The translations under genes and the position numbers were made by a program. Shown piece by piece: positions 7,033 to 15,873 of a stretch of DNA of 64,000 nt (positions are counted from its first letter, which is position 1; the number at the start of each line of letters is the position of its first letter). The stretch covers positions 186,001-250,000 of the forward strand of contig NZ_JAJLQZ010000003.1 in assembly GCF_020991375.1 (NCBI RefSeq), written 5' to 3'. The notes under the pieces are model-generated. The model saw only the letters and a list, made by a program, of their open reading frames with translations. It made no database searches and had not been told where the DNA came from. Source of the DNA: Glycomyces amatae (GTDB lineage Bacteria > Actinomycetota > Actinomycetes > Mycobacteriales > Micromonosporaceae).

Positions 7033-8538
7033 ATGGACACCCAGCTGCGCGCACCCGAGCAGCGCCGTCCCCGCATGAGCGCCCGGCAGATCGGCGCCCT
7101 GGCGGTGCTCGTGCTGCCGGTGCTGCTCATCTCGATCGACATGACCGTGCTCGGCTTCGCCGTGCCGTTCCTGTCCGAGGACCTCGGGCCCACCAGCTCC
7201 CAGCTGCTGTGGATCGTCGACGTCTACGGCTTCGTGCTCGCCGGGCTCCTGGTCACCATGGGCTCCCTCGGCGACCGGTTCGGGCGGCGCCGCCTGCTCG
7301 TCATCGGCTCGGCCGCGTTCGCCGCCGCCTCCGTGCTCGCCGCGTACGCGCCGACCGCCGGGGCCCTCATCGCCGCCCGCGCCCTCCTGGGCCTGGCCGG
7401 GGCGACCCTCATGCCGACCACGCTGGGCCTCATGCGGAACCTGTTCACCGACGGCCGCCAGCGCAAGTTCGCGATCGCGATCTGGGGGTCCGGGTTCTCC
7501 GCGGGCGCCGCGGCCGGGCCGATCGTAGGCGGCTGGCTGCTGGAGCACTTCTGGTGGGGCTCGGTGTTCCTCATGGCCGCGCCCGTGTCGCTGGCCGTCA
7601 TGGTGGCCGCGCCGCTGCTGCTGCCGGAGTCGAAGGACCCGAACCCGGGCCCGATCGACCTGCTCAGCGTCGCGATGTCGTTCCTGGCGATGTTCCCGTT
7701 CGTCTACGGGGTCAAGACCGTCGCCGAGCGCGGCGTCACCTGGGCGGCCGTGGCCGCGATCCTCTTCGGCGCGCTCATGGCGGCGCTGTTCGTGCGCCGC
7801 CAGCGCCGCCTGGAGCACCCGCTCCTGGACCTGCGCCTGTTCGGCCTGCGGCGCTTCAGCGCCTCGCTGGCCACGAACTTCACGATCGTGTTCGCGATGA
7901 TCTCCTCGCTGTTCCTGCTCACGCAGTACTTGCAGCTGGTGCTGGGCTTCTCCCCCATGGAGGCGGGGCTGCTGCTCCTGCCCGAGATGGCGGTGTCCGT
8001 GGTCGCCGGCCTGTTCGCGGTGCGGCTGTCGGAGCGGGTCGGGATGGCGCGCACCATCATCGGCGGCATGGCGTTCGTGATCGCCGGGTTCGCGGGCATG
8101 GCGTTCGTCGGCGTGGACGAGGGCGCCCTGGTGGTCGTGGCGGCCTCCACGCTCATCGGCGCGGGCGCCGGCCTGGCGCAGACCGTCACCAACGACGCGA
8201 TCCTCGCGGCCGCCCCGGCCGACCGGGCGGGCTCGGCCTCGGCGATCTCCGAGACCGCGTACGAGCTGGGCGGCGCGATGGGCGTCGCGCTCCTCGGATC
8301 GCTGGCCACGGGCGTCTACCGGTCCGAGCTCGGCGACGCGCCCGCCGGGGCGGCCGAGACGCTCGGCGAGGCCGCGCACGTCGCGGCGACCCTCCCGGCG
8401 GAGGCCGGCGAGGCGCTGCTCACCGCCGCGCGCACCGCGTTCACCGACGGCCTCAGGATCACCGCGCTCGTCGCCGCGGCCCTGGTCCTGATCGCCGCGG
8501 TGGCGGTCGGCAGGGCCCTGCGCGGCAACGCGCGCTGA
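7033..8538 (+). CDS. MFS multidrug exporter (DHA2, QacA/SmvA-like)
   Basis: Proton-driven exporter in the cytoplasmic membrane, 501 aa and predicted 14 transmembrane helices, typical of the DHA2 family. Visible features are the first-helix motif LLISIDMTVLGFAVP, the MFS loop motif GSLGDRFGRRRLLVIG (about residues 78-93) and the QacA-like LAGATLMPTTLGLMRNLF. Late helices are rich in small residues. It is divergent from tetR with a shared palindrome, so expression is probably induced by its own substrate. The sequence immediately downstream becomes an abnormal G/C tract. Confidence 0.92.
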   Translation: MDTQLRAPEQRRPRMSARQIGALAVLVLPVLLISIDMTVLGFAVPFLSEDLGPTSSQLLWIVDVYGFVLAGLLVTMGSLGDRFGRRRLLVIGSAAFAAASVLAAYAPTAGALIAARALLGLAGATLMPTTLGLMRNLFTDGRQRKFAIAIWGSGFSAGAAAGPIVGGWLLEHFWWGSVFLMAAPVSLAVMVAAPLLLPESKDPNPGPIDLLSVAMSFLAMFPFVYGVKTVAERGVTWAAVAAILFGALMAALFVRRQRRLEHPLLDLRLFGLRRFSASLATNFTIVFAMISSLFLLTQYLQLVLGFSPMEAGLLLLPEMAVSVVAGLFAVRLSERVGMARTIIGGMAFVIAGFAGMAFVGVDEGALVVVAASTLIGAGAGLAQTVTNDAILAAAPADRAGSASAISETAYELGGAMGVALLGSLATGVYRSELGDAPAGAAETLGEAAHVAATLPAEAGEALLTAARTAFTDGLRITALVAAALVLIAAVAVGRALRGNAR

Positions 8539-8555
8539 TCCGAAGGCAGAGGAGC

Positions 8556-8728
<173 letters not shown>

Positions 8729-8985
8729 ACGCCCGTGTTTCGTCTGTAAGCCGGACGCAACGGTTTCCGCCATGGAACTGAGGCCCGCCCCACATGCATG
8801 AATATTCGATTATGTTAACAGTGCTTTCACGATATCCTCATAGAGTGTCGTGGCAATCCCGCGGCACTGTCTGCATCGCGCCCCCTTCGACGTCGCTCCG
8901 GCACTTCTTCCCCGAGCACGACAACCAGGCCATTCGAGAACAGTGCACCCGGCGATCCACCCACACCTCGCGGAGAGGAAACCCC
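8729..8985 (+). promoter_or_regulatory. AT-richer upstream region of the nuclease gene
   Basis: Gene-free stretch between the G/C tract and the restriction-like gene. Bases 8795-8850 are strikingly AT-rich for this genome. They hold TTAACA at 8815-8820 and TAGAGT at 8841-8846, a weak -35/-10 candidate with a long 20-nt spacer. An open frame from 8794 runs into the nuclease gene, but its first 64 codons look non-coding. A sharp composition change at this point is consistent with the edge of an acquired island. Confidence 0.4.
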
Positions 8986-9897
8986 ATGGCAGACCACGAC
9001 CCGGTCATCAGCGCGCAGGTCTACGAAGCGCTCGGCACCGCCTTGTCCAGCTTCTGCTGGTACAAACGCTCGCTCAAGCGGCGTGTCGGCATCCTGCTGC
9101 GCGACCACCCCGAGATCCTCGAGCAGGTCGATTTCACGCAGTCGAAGCGCGACACCGCCGACCAGATCATCGGCATCCTCGCCGGGAACGCCGCTTACAG
9201 GGCGGTGACCCTCGAGATGGCCCGCGAGCTCGCAACGTGGAACGACTTCTCCGATCTGCGGAGCCACCCGGACGCCGCCGACCTCCTCAAGGTCGCCAGG
9301 GCCTCCGTGGCGGCGCTGCGCCACCTGCTCGCCGACCGTCCCGAGGCGGTCCGGCCGCCGGTCCACCCAACCCGACGGGGCCGAAAAGTCCCGGCGGCCC
9401 CCGACCGCGACGGCCGCGAACTCCTCCTGCGCGAGTACCTCATGCTCCGGCGCTCGTCGCGTCCGCAGCAGCGCGGCATCAAGCTCGAGAAGCTGGTCTT
9501 CCGCCTCGCCGACCTCGAAGGGCTCGAGCCGCGGGACGGGTACGTGCTGGCCGGCGAGCAGATCGACGGGTCACTCATGCTCGACGGCGACTGCCTCCTC
9601 ATCGAGGACAAGTGGCTCGAGGGCCGGGTCGAACGGCGCCACGGCGACGAGTTCGCCGCGAAGCTGTCCCGGAAGGGCCGCGGCACCCTGGGCCTGTTCG
9701 TCAGCGTGAACGGGTTCTCGAAGGGCTTCAAGGAGGTCTACTCCAACAGCGCCGGGTTCATCACGCTCGACGGGAACGACCTGCTCCTCATCCTCAACGG
9801 CCGCATCACGCTGGCCGAGGCGCTGCGGGTCAAGCTACGGCACCTCCGCGAGACCGGCGACTGCCACCACCCGCTGGCGAAGTCCGACGAAGGATAA
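8986..9897 (+). CDS. PD-(D/E)xK (Mrr-like) restriction endonuclease-type protein
   Basis: Predicted nuclease of 303 aa, probably acting on foreign DNA. An N-terminal all-helical domain (about residues 10-118, with WYKRSLKRRVGILLRDHPEI) is followed by a basic linker. The C-terminal nuclease fold has Glu168 in GIKLEKLVF, Asp194 in GEQIDGSL and Glu207-x-Lys209 in CLLIEDKW, the expected catalytic E-D-ExK set of the superfamily. ATG 8986 is chosen for its upstream GAGAGGAA and because the longer frame lacks coding character. The gene converges on the AIPR gene and overlaps its end by 63 bp. Target specificity is unknown. Confidence 0.75.
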   Translation: MADHDPVISAQVYEALGTALSSFCWYKRSLKRRVGILLRDHPEILEQVDFTQSKRDTADQIIGILAGNAAYRAVTLEMARELATWNDFSDLRSHPDAADLLKVARASVAALRHLLADRPEAVRPPVHPTRRGRKVPAAPDRDGRELLLREYLMLRRSSRPQQRGIKLEKLVFRLADLEGLEPRDGYVLAGEQIDGSLMLDGDCLLIEDKWLEGRVERRHGDEFAAKLSRKGRGTLGLFVSVNGFSKGFKEVYSNSAGFITLDGNDLLLILNGRITLAEALRVKLRHLRETGDCHHPLAKSDEG

Positions 9898-12039
9898 GGA
9901 GTCATCCTCGTCGAACGGCAGGGAATCGACCGACTTGAAGGCGAGGTCCGCGATCGACCCCCGGTGGGGGACCAGCCAGTACAACGTTCCCTGCAACGGG
10001 CTTCCCTTGCTGCCCGTGGCGAGTTCGATGATGTGATGCACAAGGCCGGTGGCCGAGTAGGGCTTCCCGTCAGCCTCCCAGACGAGCGGCTCCTTCAGGT
10101 CGTTGCGCCAGTGGGCCACCGATCTGGAGGGGTCCTGAGCCAGCCAGCGGGTGAGCTTCTGCCGCAGCGGTTTCGTCTGGGCACGGAACTCCAAGCGGGT
10201 GCCGTCAGCGATCGTCCCTCTCTGCACGAGCAGGGCCACCGCGTTCTGCTGCCGCTTCGTGGATTTGCGTTGCCGGTCCTTCCTGTACTCATCGGGGAGG
10301 ACCGGGGCGTTGCGCTCGCCGAGATAGTCGTCGACCACGGCCTTGGCGAGATCACGAGACTTCGCAACTGATCGGAACAACGCCGACAGCTGAGCGCGTT
10401 CGCCGTAATTCTGGTTGACGCAGTGAATAAGCCTGGCCAGGACGGACTTGGTGAGGAGAGGGACCTTCTCCAGCACCTCAATGTCCCAGTCGTATCCGTC
10501 GTCTCTGATGCGGTCGCTGATCAAGAGGTGGGCGACAATGTGGCATACCAGGAAGCGGCCGAGTTCGGCGATGCGCTCGCCGCGGTTGACGAGGCTCTTG
10601 GTCTGCTCGTCAAGGCTTTGCTTCGCCTTGCGGTGAAGGAGCACGGTACGCCACAGTCGGTATTCATCGAGACCTGAGACGAAGACACGCCGGTAATAGC
10701 CGTTCGTGCTCCTGCCCCAGAGGACTTCCGGGTTCTCGGCCAGGACCGTGGCCAGTTCGGCGTCGGGGTTCGCGCATGCGAGAGCCTCCAGTGCCTCCTC
10801 GATCGCACACCCCTCGTCAGGGGCGATACTCGTCGCCTCCCCCTGCTTGATGCTGTACTCCTTGCCGAGTGTGCGTAGCATGGCCTCCTTCAAGTGCTGC
10901 TGCATCTGGTCCTGGGCGGCGAAGTCGCGTTGCTGGATCCGGTTCTGGGTGTTCGTGGCCTCGGTGATCCGGTCGGCGAAACCCTGGTTTCCAGCCCCTA
11001 CCTCGATGGCGGTGATCTTGATACGGGCGGGCTCTGCGCCTTCCGGACGCTCAACCGACGAGTAGGCCCGGTGAATGGCGGCCACACTCTGGGCACCGTT
11101 GACGATGCTGGCGCCCTTGAGGAGGAAATCGCCGCTGCTCCCGGGGGTGAGGCGTCCGGTCGCGGATCGTTGGATCGACTCGCAGAGCACCGTGATCCCG
11201 TTGTTGAAGTAGAGGAAGTTCTCCGGCTCCTGCGTGAGGGTCTCGATGATGCCGATGTTGACCGGTGTGCCTCCGAGGGGATTGCGTATGTTGCGTTCGA
11301 ACAACCGCAAACCGTAGTCGCGCTGCCACCCTGCGATCTGGTCCACGTCGACGACGCCGTACACCTCCGGGTAGGGGGCTTCGACTCTTCCGCATCCGTC
11401 GATGCGGACCTTCAAGTCGACCGCTTGTCCTCCCTCGGCGGACCGCATGACCCGCCGCAGCTGCGGCAGCTGCCAGATTTCAAAGTGAGCGCCGAAGTAG
11501 GTGCTGAAGTCGTCGACGACGCGTTGCAACGGTTTCTTTGCCGCGTCAGCGATCGTCGAGTCTCCGGCGATCGCCATGATCACGGTGACGCGGACGCTGT
11601 GATCGCGGAGGACATCCTGCACGCCGTCCCGCAACCGCTGGAAACGGTTGTTGAACTCGTCGAAATCCTCCTCCGTGAGCATTTCGAAGCCCTCTTTAAT
11701 CTTGAGGCTGGCGTCCTTCGTGAGGCTTCCTCCGCCGTTGTCACTCCATTTCGCCTGTACGAGGCATATGTGAGCCGCTTCGGCGTCGACGCCGATCGCA
11801 TCGATGCCGTAGTCGCGGTCGCCGTCGATGACCGCGTAGGCGGCATCTGCGGGTTCCACGCCCATGACGTCCCGCACCGCCATCGCCGCGAGCGCCCGAG
11901 TGCGGAAATGCTGTTCGACCTCCTTCGCATCGTGGCTGGAGACGTCGGAGAGATCGATCAGTCCGCGGTAGGTGTCCTCGAGATGAAGCCGGAGTTGCCG
12001 CACCAGCATCGAGCGCATCGGATTGTCATTGCGTGCCAT
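9835..12039 (-). CDS. AIPR-family abortive-infection protein with N-terminal nuclease motif
   Basis: Protein of 734 aa matching the AIPR (abortive infection phage resistance) family. The core motifs are LFERNIRNPLGGTPVNIGI (about residues 246-264), NFLYFNNGITVLCE (274-287) and KGASIVNGAQSVAAI (308-322). The N-terminal part has DYGIDAIGVD (76-85) and LVQAKW (93-98), resembling the D...QxK active site of Mrr-type nucleases. It may therefore cleave nucleic acid itself. ATG 12039 follows GGGA; a TTG at 12051 is an alternative. It lies 112 bp downstream of the NACHT gene on the same strand, suggesting co-expression. A defence role is inferred from family and context. Confidence 0.8.
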   Translation of the reverse strand: MARNDNPMRSMLVRQLRLHLEDTYRGLIDLSDVSSHDAKEVEQHFRTRALAAMAVRDVMGVEPADAAYAVIDGDRDYGIDAIGVDAEAAHICLVQAKWSDNGGGSLTKDASLKIKEGFEMLTEEDFDEFNNRFQRLRDGVQDVLRDHSVRVTVIMAIAGDSTIADAAKKPLQRVVDDFSTYFGAHFEIWQLPQLRRVMRSAEGGQAVDLKVRIDGCGRVEAPYPEVYGVVDVDQIAGWQRDYGLRLFERNIRNPLGGTPVNIGIIETLTQEPENFLYFNNGITVLCESIQRSATGRLTPGSSGDFLLKGASIVNGAQSVAAIHRAYSSVERPEGAEPARIKITAIEVGAGNQGFADRITEATNTQNRIQQRDFAAQDQMQQHLKEAMLRTLGKEYSIKQGEATSIAPDEGCAIEEALEALACANPDAELATVLAENPEVLWGRSTNGYYRRVFVSGLDEYRLWRTVLLHRKAKQSLDEQTKSLVNRGERIAELGRFLVCHIVAHLLISDRIRDDGYDWDIEVLEKVPLLTKSVLARLIHCVNQNYGERAQLSALFRSVAKSRDLAKAVVDDYLGERNAPVLPDEYRKDRQRKSTKRQQNAVALLVQRGTIADGTRLEFRAQTKPLRQKLTRWLAQDPSRSVAHWRNDLKEPLVWEADGKPYSATGLVHHIIELATGSKGSPLQGTLYWLVPHRGSIADLAFKSVDSLPFDEDDSLSFVGLRQRVVAVAGLAEVP

Positions 12040-12151
12040 GGGAATTCCCAACGCCGACGAGAGAGGCCAGGCCCGTCCGGAGCCTAAGGCGAGATTCTAT
12101 CGCTTTCATGACCGTCTGTCATGCCTCGGTCGCGCAGCCGGGCCCGCGCGC

Positions 12152-15100
12152 TCAGGCCGGGTCCTCGCGCACCAGCAGGATCATCTCGCTCATGTCGACG
12201 GTGCCGCGGTGCCGCGCCTCGATGGCCGCCAGTCCCGTGATGCACGACCACAGGAGGTCCGATTCCTCGGCCGCCATCCAGATCGCGACGGCGCACAGTG
12301 CGATCCGCATCGATGCGAGCATCTCGAGGTCGACTTCCGCCTGTCGCGTGACCACCTCCAGCAGCGGTCGGCGCATTTCGGAGATCATGTAGTCCAGTTG
12401 CTTGCGGGGGCGAAAGTGATGCGGTTTGGCGCCGAGACCGTACCTGAGTCTGACTTCGTCCAGCAGCGAGGGAAGTTCGTTCGGCAGCACCGGATTGGGA
12501 GAACGCACCGCTTCGGACAGTCGGTTGGGGAGCTTGAAGGGCAGCGGTGCCCCTTGGACGGGGAGTCGGCTGGCCAGAAGGAGGGCGCCGGCGGTCTTGA
12601 GGAAACCGGGGTCGCCGCCGTCGCGGTAGCAATCGCGATGCAGGCGGTATGAGGACTGGACGGCCGATCGCACCGCTTGCTGCAACAGGTCGAACTGGTC
12701 TTTGATGGCCGCCGCCGGTATGGCGACGCCTTCGAAGCGGCCCTGGCCCGGCGGCGGTCTGTGCGAGTTCATGAGCCGCATGATCGCCAGCAGGTTGATG
12801 GATTCGGATTCCGCGAACCAGACCAGGTCCTTGGACATATCGGTGAACGCGTCGGCGTAGGCGCGATGGGAATCGAGCGTTCTCGACATGATGGAATCGC
12901 GATCCCTGGGCATGGCGATCCGGGAGAGCGCCGCCTTGTAGCCGTCGGCGATCTTCTTCAGGGCGGCGCAGGCAGTCCTGATCTGCGCCGCGGCGAGCCG
13001 CGCCTCGTCGGATCGCACCGACAGGTCGAACCGGCTCATCATGAACCGCCAGTCCGCCCGGATGCAGTCGAGCAGCTTCCGTTCAGCCGTCTCGAAACCC
13101 TGGTTCGGCCTCGGTGCGAAGTACCTCGGCCGCACCCGCCCGCGCGACAGCGTCCAGAAGGCGTCCGTCGCCCTTCGCCCCTGGATCGCGGAAGCCGTCT
13201 CCAGCGATGCGAACTCATCGGCGCGAAGCAGCCGGTAGCCGAAACCGTGGTGGTCGAACCGCGAGAGCCATTCGAGGAACGCGGCCACCTCGCCGGGCCA
13301 GAGGCCCATCAGTTCGCCGTTCGGTCCGAAGCGATGGGCCGAGAGCCGTCGACCCTCGGCGCGTTCCGCCATGGCGAACAGCCGGTAGACGTCCCTGTTC
13401 ACCGGCTCGACGCAGACCGCCTCGCCTTCGAAGAAGCCGACTTCGCGCAGGTTCCGGCCGATGACCTCGGTGCAGGCGACGCGGTACTCCTCGCCGTCAA
13501 CCGGGTGCTCCGCGGTGAGGAACGCGTCGATGCGGTCGGTGAGCCGCGCGTCGACCTCGCCGCCGCTGAACTCGGCCTCGTTCCGGAGTTCGAGCGCGAG
13601 CGACCAGCCCTCGGCGGTTCCGGCGTTCGCGCACGCCTCGATCAGCGGGTCCGGGTCGTACGCGGTCGCCCAGAACAGCGCCGTGTTCCGCCACCAGCGC
13701 TGGTCGATGCGGCCGGTCAGCACCTCGACGCGCCCCTGCTCGTGGAGCTCCTTGGCGGCCAGGTACTCCTGGAAGGACAGGTGGACGAACATGTACGTGT
13801 CCGAGTCCTGGCTCAATCGGGACAGCAGGCCGTTCTCGCGGAGGTCGCGCAGCAGCTCCTGCGCCGAGACCTCGACTTCGAGCTCCTCGACCAGCTCCCT
13901 CACCAGCGGAAGCGGATCGAACTGCACCGATTCCTCGAGCATCAGCTCGAGGGCGAGCCGCTGCACGACGCGGAGCTTCGGCTTCAGTTCGAGCGGGTTC
14001 GCAGGCGCCGCGGTCTTGACGCGGTTGCGCCGCTCGTGCAGGAGCATCGGGACCATGCGCTCGTACAGCTCGCCGCGGCTCGCGGGCAGGCCGTCGTCGC
14101 TGTTGCGGTGCACGAACACCATGAGCTGCAACAGCAGCGGTGTGCTCGCGAGGTCGTAGAGCGCCGGGTCGGCCCGGAGGCCCGCCAGCAGTTCGGCCTC
14201 CTCGGCCGTCGCATCGGTCCCGTTCACCTCGCCTCCCTCGCGGAAGGCGCGGTAGCAGTTCTCCACGAAGCGGTCGATCTGATCCCGGGTCAGCGGGCAG
14301 ACCTCCAGCACCAGGTCGGCCGCGTCGAACTTCGCCGATTCGAAGCCCAGCTCCCGCGAGGTGACCACCAGGCTGCAGTCCTTGTAGCCGCCATGCTGCC
14401 GCTCGGCCCACAGCATCACGGCGGGCCGGTGCTGCGCGGGGACCTCGTCGAGGCCGTCGAGCATGATCACGCAACGGCCCTTGGCCAGCCAGCGCCTGAC
14501 CTCGTGGACGGGGATCGCGTCGTGGTCGAATCCGCGGGCGGTCACGGCGATCTCGGCGAGGTCGACCTCCGGGTCCTCGACGATCCGGTTCATGTGGTGG
14601 GCGAGCACCACGAGGATCGGCATCGGGGCCCCCGGCCGTCTCGTCCGGGACATCCGCATGGCCGTCCATCTGAGCAATGTGGACTTTCCGGAGCCCGGCA
14701 TGCCGTACACCGCGATCTGCTGTCCCTTTCCGCGGCTGAGGAAGTCGTCGAGCTTGGCGCGCTCGCCCGGGCGTCCCGGCGACCAGCCGTAGACCTTCTG
14801 ACCGCCGCTCTCGGTCTCGTCGTCGCGGAGCACGACGTCGACGTACACGTCGCCGAGCGTGAGCTGCGGGAGCTTGCGCGAGGTCACGCCGAGCAGCATC
14901 ACGCTGTTCATGTACCGGTTGCCGCGGAACAGCCTCCGGTACCGCAGGACGCAGAGGTACGAGCGGACCCGGCTCCACAAGGACCAGCAGACTCCCAAGG
15001 CGATCAGGGCGCCGCAGGCGGCCCCGATCCACAAGGGGCTGCCTTTGGAGGAGAAGACGTAGGTGGTCGTCGCCGCGAAGACGGCGGCGACCGCGCCGAC

Positions 15101-15154
15101 GATCGCCGTCGTCTCCATGGTCGTTCTGCGGCGTGGCGTGAGGGGAGTGGACAT
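12152..15154 (-). CDS. Membrane-anchored NACHT-domain STAND NTPase
   Basis: NLR-like STAND NTPase of 1000 aa. Two hydrophobic segments (about residues 16-34 and 41-60) anchor the N-terminus. The NACHT domain has Walker A GMPGSGKST (151-159), Walker B CVIMLDGLDEV (228-238) and LVVTSREL (262-269). The winged-helix end of the NACHT module shows FVHLSFQEYLAAKEL, a hallmark of bacterial NLR-like proteins. About 450 C-terminal residues match nothing I recognise and may be the sensor. ATG 15154 is the most plausible start; ATG 15181 and 15385 lack ribosome-binding sites. It lies upstream of the AIPR gene, which could be its effector. The immune role is inferred from known bacterial NACHT defence proteins. 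Confidence 0.8.
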   Translation of the reverse strand: MSTPLTPRRRTTMETTAIVGAVAAVFAATTTYVFSSKGSPLWIGAACGALIALGVCWSLWSRVRSYLCVLRYRRLFRGNRYMNSVMLLGVTSRKLPQLTLGDVYVDVVLRDDETESGGQKVYGWSPGRPGERAKLDDFLSRGKGQQIAVYGMPGSGKSTLLRWTAMRMSRTRRPGAPMPILVVLAHHMNRIVEDPEVDLAEIAVTARGFDHDAIPVHEVRRWLAKGRCVIMLDGLDEVPAQHRPAVMLWAERQHGGYKDCSLVVTSRELGFESAKFDAADLVLEVCPLTRDQIDRFVENCYRAFREGGEVNGTDATAEEAELLAGLRADPALYDLASTPLLLQLMVFVHRNSDDGLPASRGELYERMVPMLLHERRNRVKTAAPANPLELKPKLRVVQRLALELMLEESVQFDPLPLVRELVEELEVEVSAQELLRDLRENGLLSRLSQDSDTYMFVHLSFQEYLAAKELHEQGRVEVLTGRIDQRWWRNTALFWATAYDPDPLIEACANAGTAEGWSLALELRNEAEFSGGEVDARLTDRIDAFLTAEHPVDGEEYRVACTEVIGRNLREVGFFEGEAVCVEPVNRDVYRLFAMAERAEGRRLSAHRFGPNGELMGLWPGEVAAFLEWLSRFDHHGFGYRLLRADEFASLETASAIQGRRATDAFWTLSRGRVRPRYFAPRPNQGFETAERKLLDCIRADWRFMMSRFDLSVRSDEARLAAAQIRTACAALKKIADGYKAALSRIAMPRDRDSIMSRTLDSHRAYADAFTDMSKDLVWFAESESINLLAIMRLMNSHRPPPGQGRFEGVAIPAAAIKDQFDLLQQAVRSAVQSSYRLHRDCYRDGGDPGFLKTAGALLLASRLPVQGAPLPFKLPNRLSEAVRSPNPVLPNELPSLLDEVRLRYGLGAKPHHFRPRKQLDYMISEMRRPLLEVVTRQAEVDLEMLASMRIALCAVAIWMAAEESDLLWSCITGLAAIEARHRGTVDMSEMILLVREDPA

Positions 15155-15410
15155 CGGGGCAGCTTTCGGAACGGGGGCCATGGATTCGTCGAGCGCCGGC
15201 GGCGCGGCATGAACGTGAGGCGGACCTGTGTCCTGGACGACTGATCCTATCGCTGCCGCGCGATCTCGGCGGGCCTCGATCCCGCCCCACCTGGTTCGCC
15301 GTCCGCCGGGCCGCGCCGGGGGCCGGTCCTGGAAACGCCCGGTTTGCGGGCGGGTCCTATGGTGCTGGGTGAAAGCACCTGACACTGCTCACACGAGATC
15401 GGGAGAAGCG

Positions 15411-15869
15411 ATGAGCGAGTACGACCCCACGGTGGAAGACGACTTCGCCGCGGACGACTACGGGACCGACGCGACCGAGGACTACGCCGCCGAGGACTCC
15501 TACACCGGCGACGCGTCCTCGGACGACGTCTACACCCTGACCGTGGACACCGACCTCGACGGCGACGGCGTGAACGAGTCGGTCTCCTCCGACTACGACG
15601 GCGACGGCTACGAGGAGACCGTCGAGTCCGACTACGACGGCGACGGCTGGATCGACACGGTCGCGAGCGACAACGACGGCGACGGCTACGCCGAGACCCT
15701 CCTCGTCGACACCGACGGCGACACCTACCTCGACACGTACGCCACCGACACGGACGGCGACGGCTACGTCGACAGCGTGGAGTCCGACACCGACGGCGAC
15801 GGCTTCCTCGACACGTACGCCACGGACGCCGACGGCGACGGCACGTTCGAGTCCGTCGAGACGGTCTAG
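15411..15869 (+). CDS. Asp-rich repeat protein (DxDGDG calcium-loop type)
   Basis: Acidic protein of 152 aa. From about residue 46 it consists of six or more copies of a roughly 16-residue unit built around DTDGDGY, DYDGDGW and related loops, alternating with a VESD or YATD strand-like segment. The loops resemble EF-hand or thrombospondin type-3 calcium loops, so Ca2+ binding is likely. There is no signal peptide or membrane segment, which is unusual because such repeats are usually extracellular. GGGAGAAG precedes the ATG. It converges on the SHOCT gene with only 4 bp between stops. No specific function can be assigned. Confidence 0.75.
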   Translation: MSEYDPTVEDDFAADDYGTDATEDYAAEDSYTGDASSDDVYTLTVDTDLDGDGVNESVSSDYDGDGYEETVESDYDGDGWIDTVASDNDGDGYAETLLVDTDGDTYLDTYATDTDGDGYVDSVESDTDGDGFLDTYATDADGDGTFESVETV

Positions 15870-15873
15870 CGGC

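Noticed and set aside
8794-8985. Upstream extension of the nuclease gene to an ATG at 8794
   Set aside because: The 64 extra codons lack coding character and the ribosome-binding site lies before ATG 8986.
12677-15244. 855-codon plus-strand frame opposite the NACHT gene
   Set aside because: Arg/Glu/Leu-rich shadow with no motifs; the minus strand has clear NACHT motifs.
15411-15869. Aspartate repeat region considered as a DNA tandem-repeat or CRISPR-like array
   Set aside because: The repeats are in-frame, diverged at DNA level and have no spacers; they encode protein repeats.
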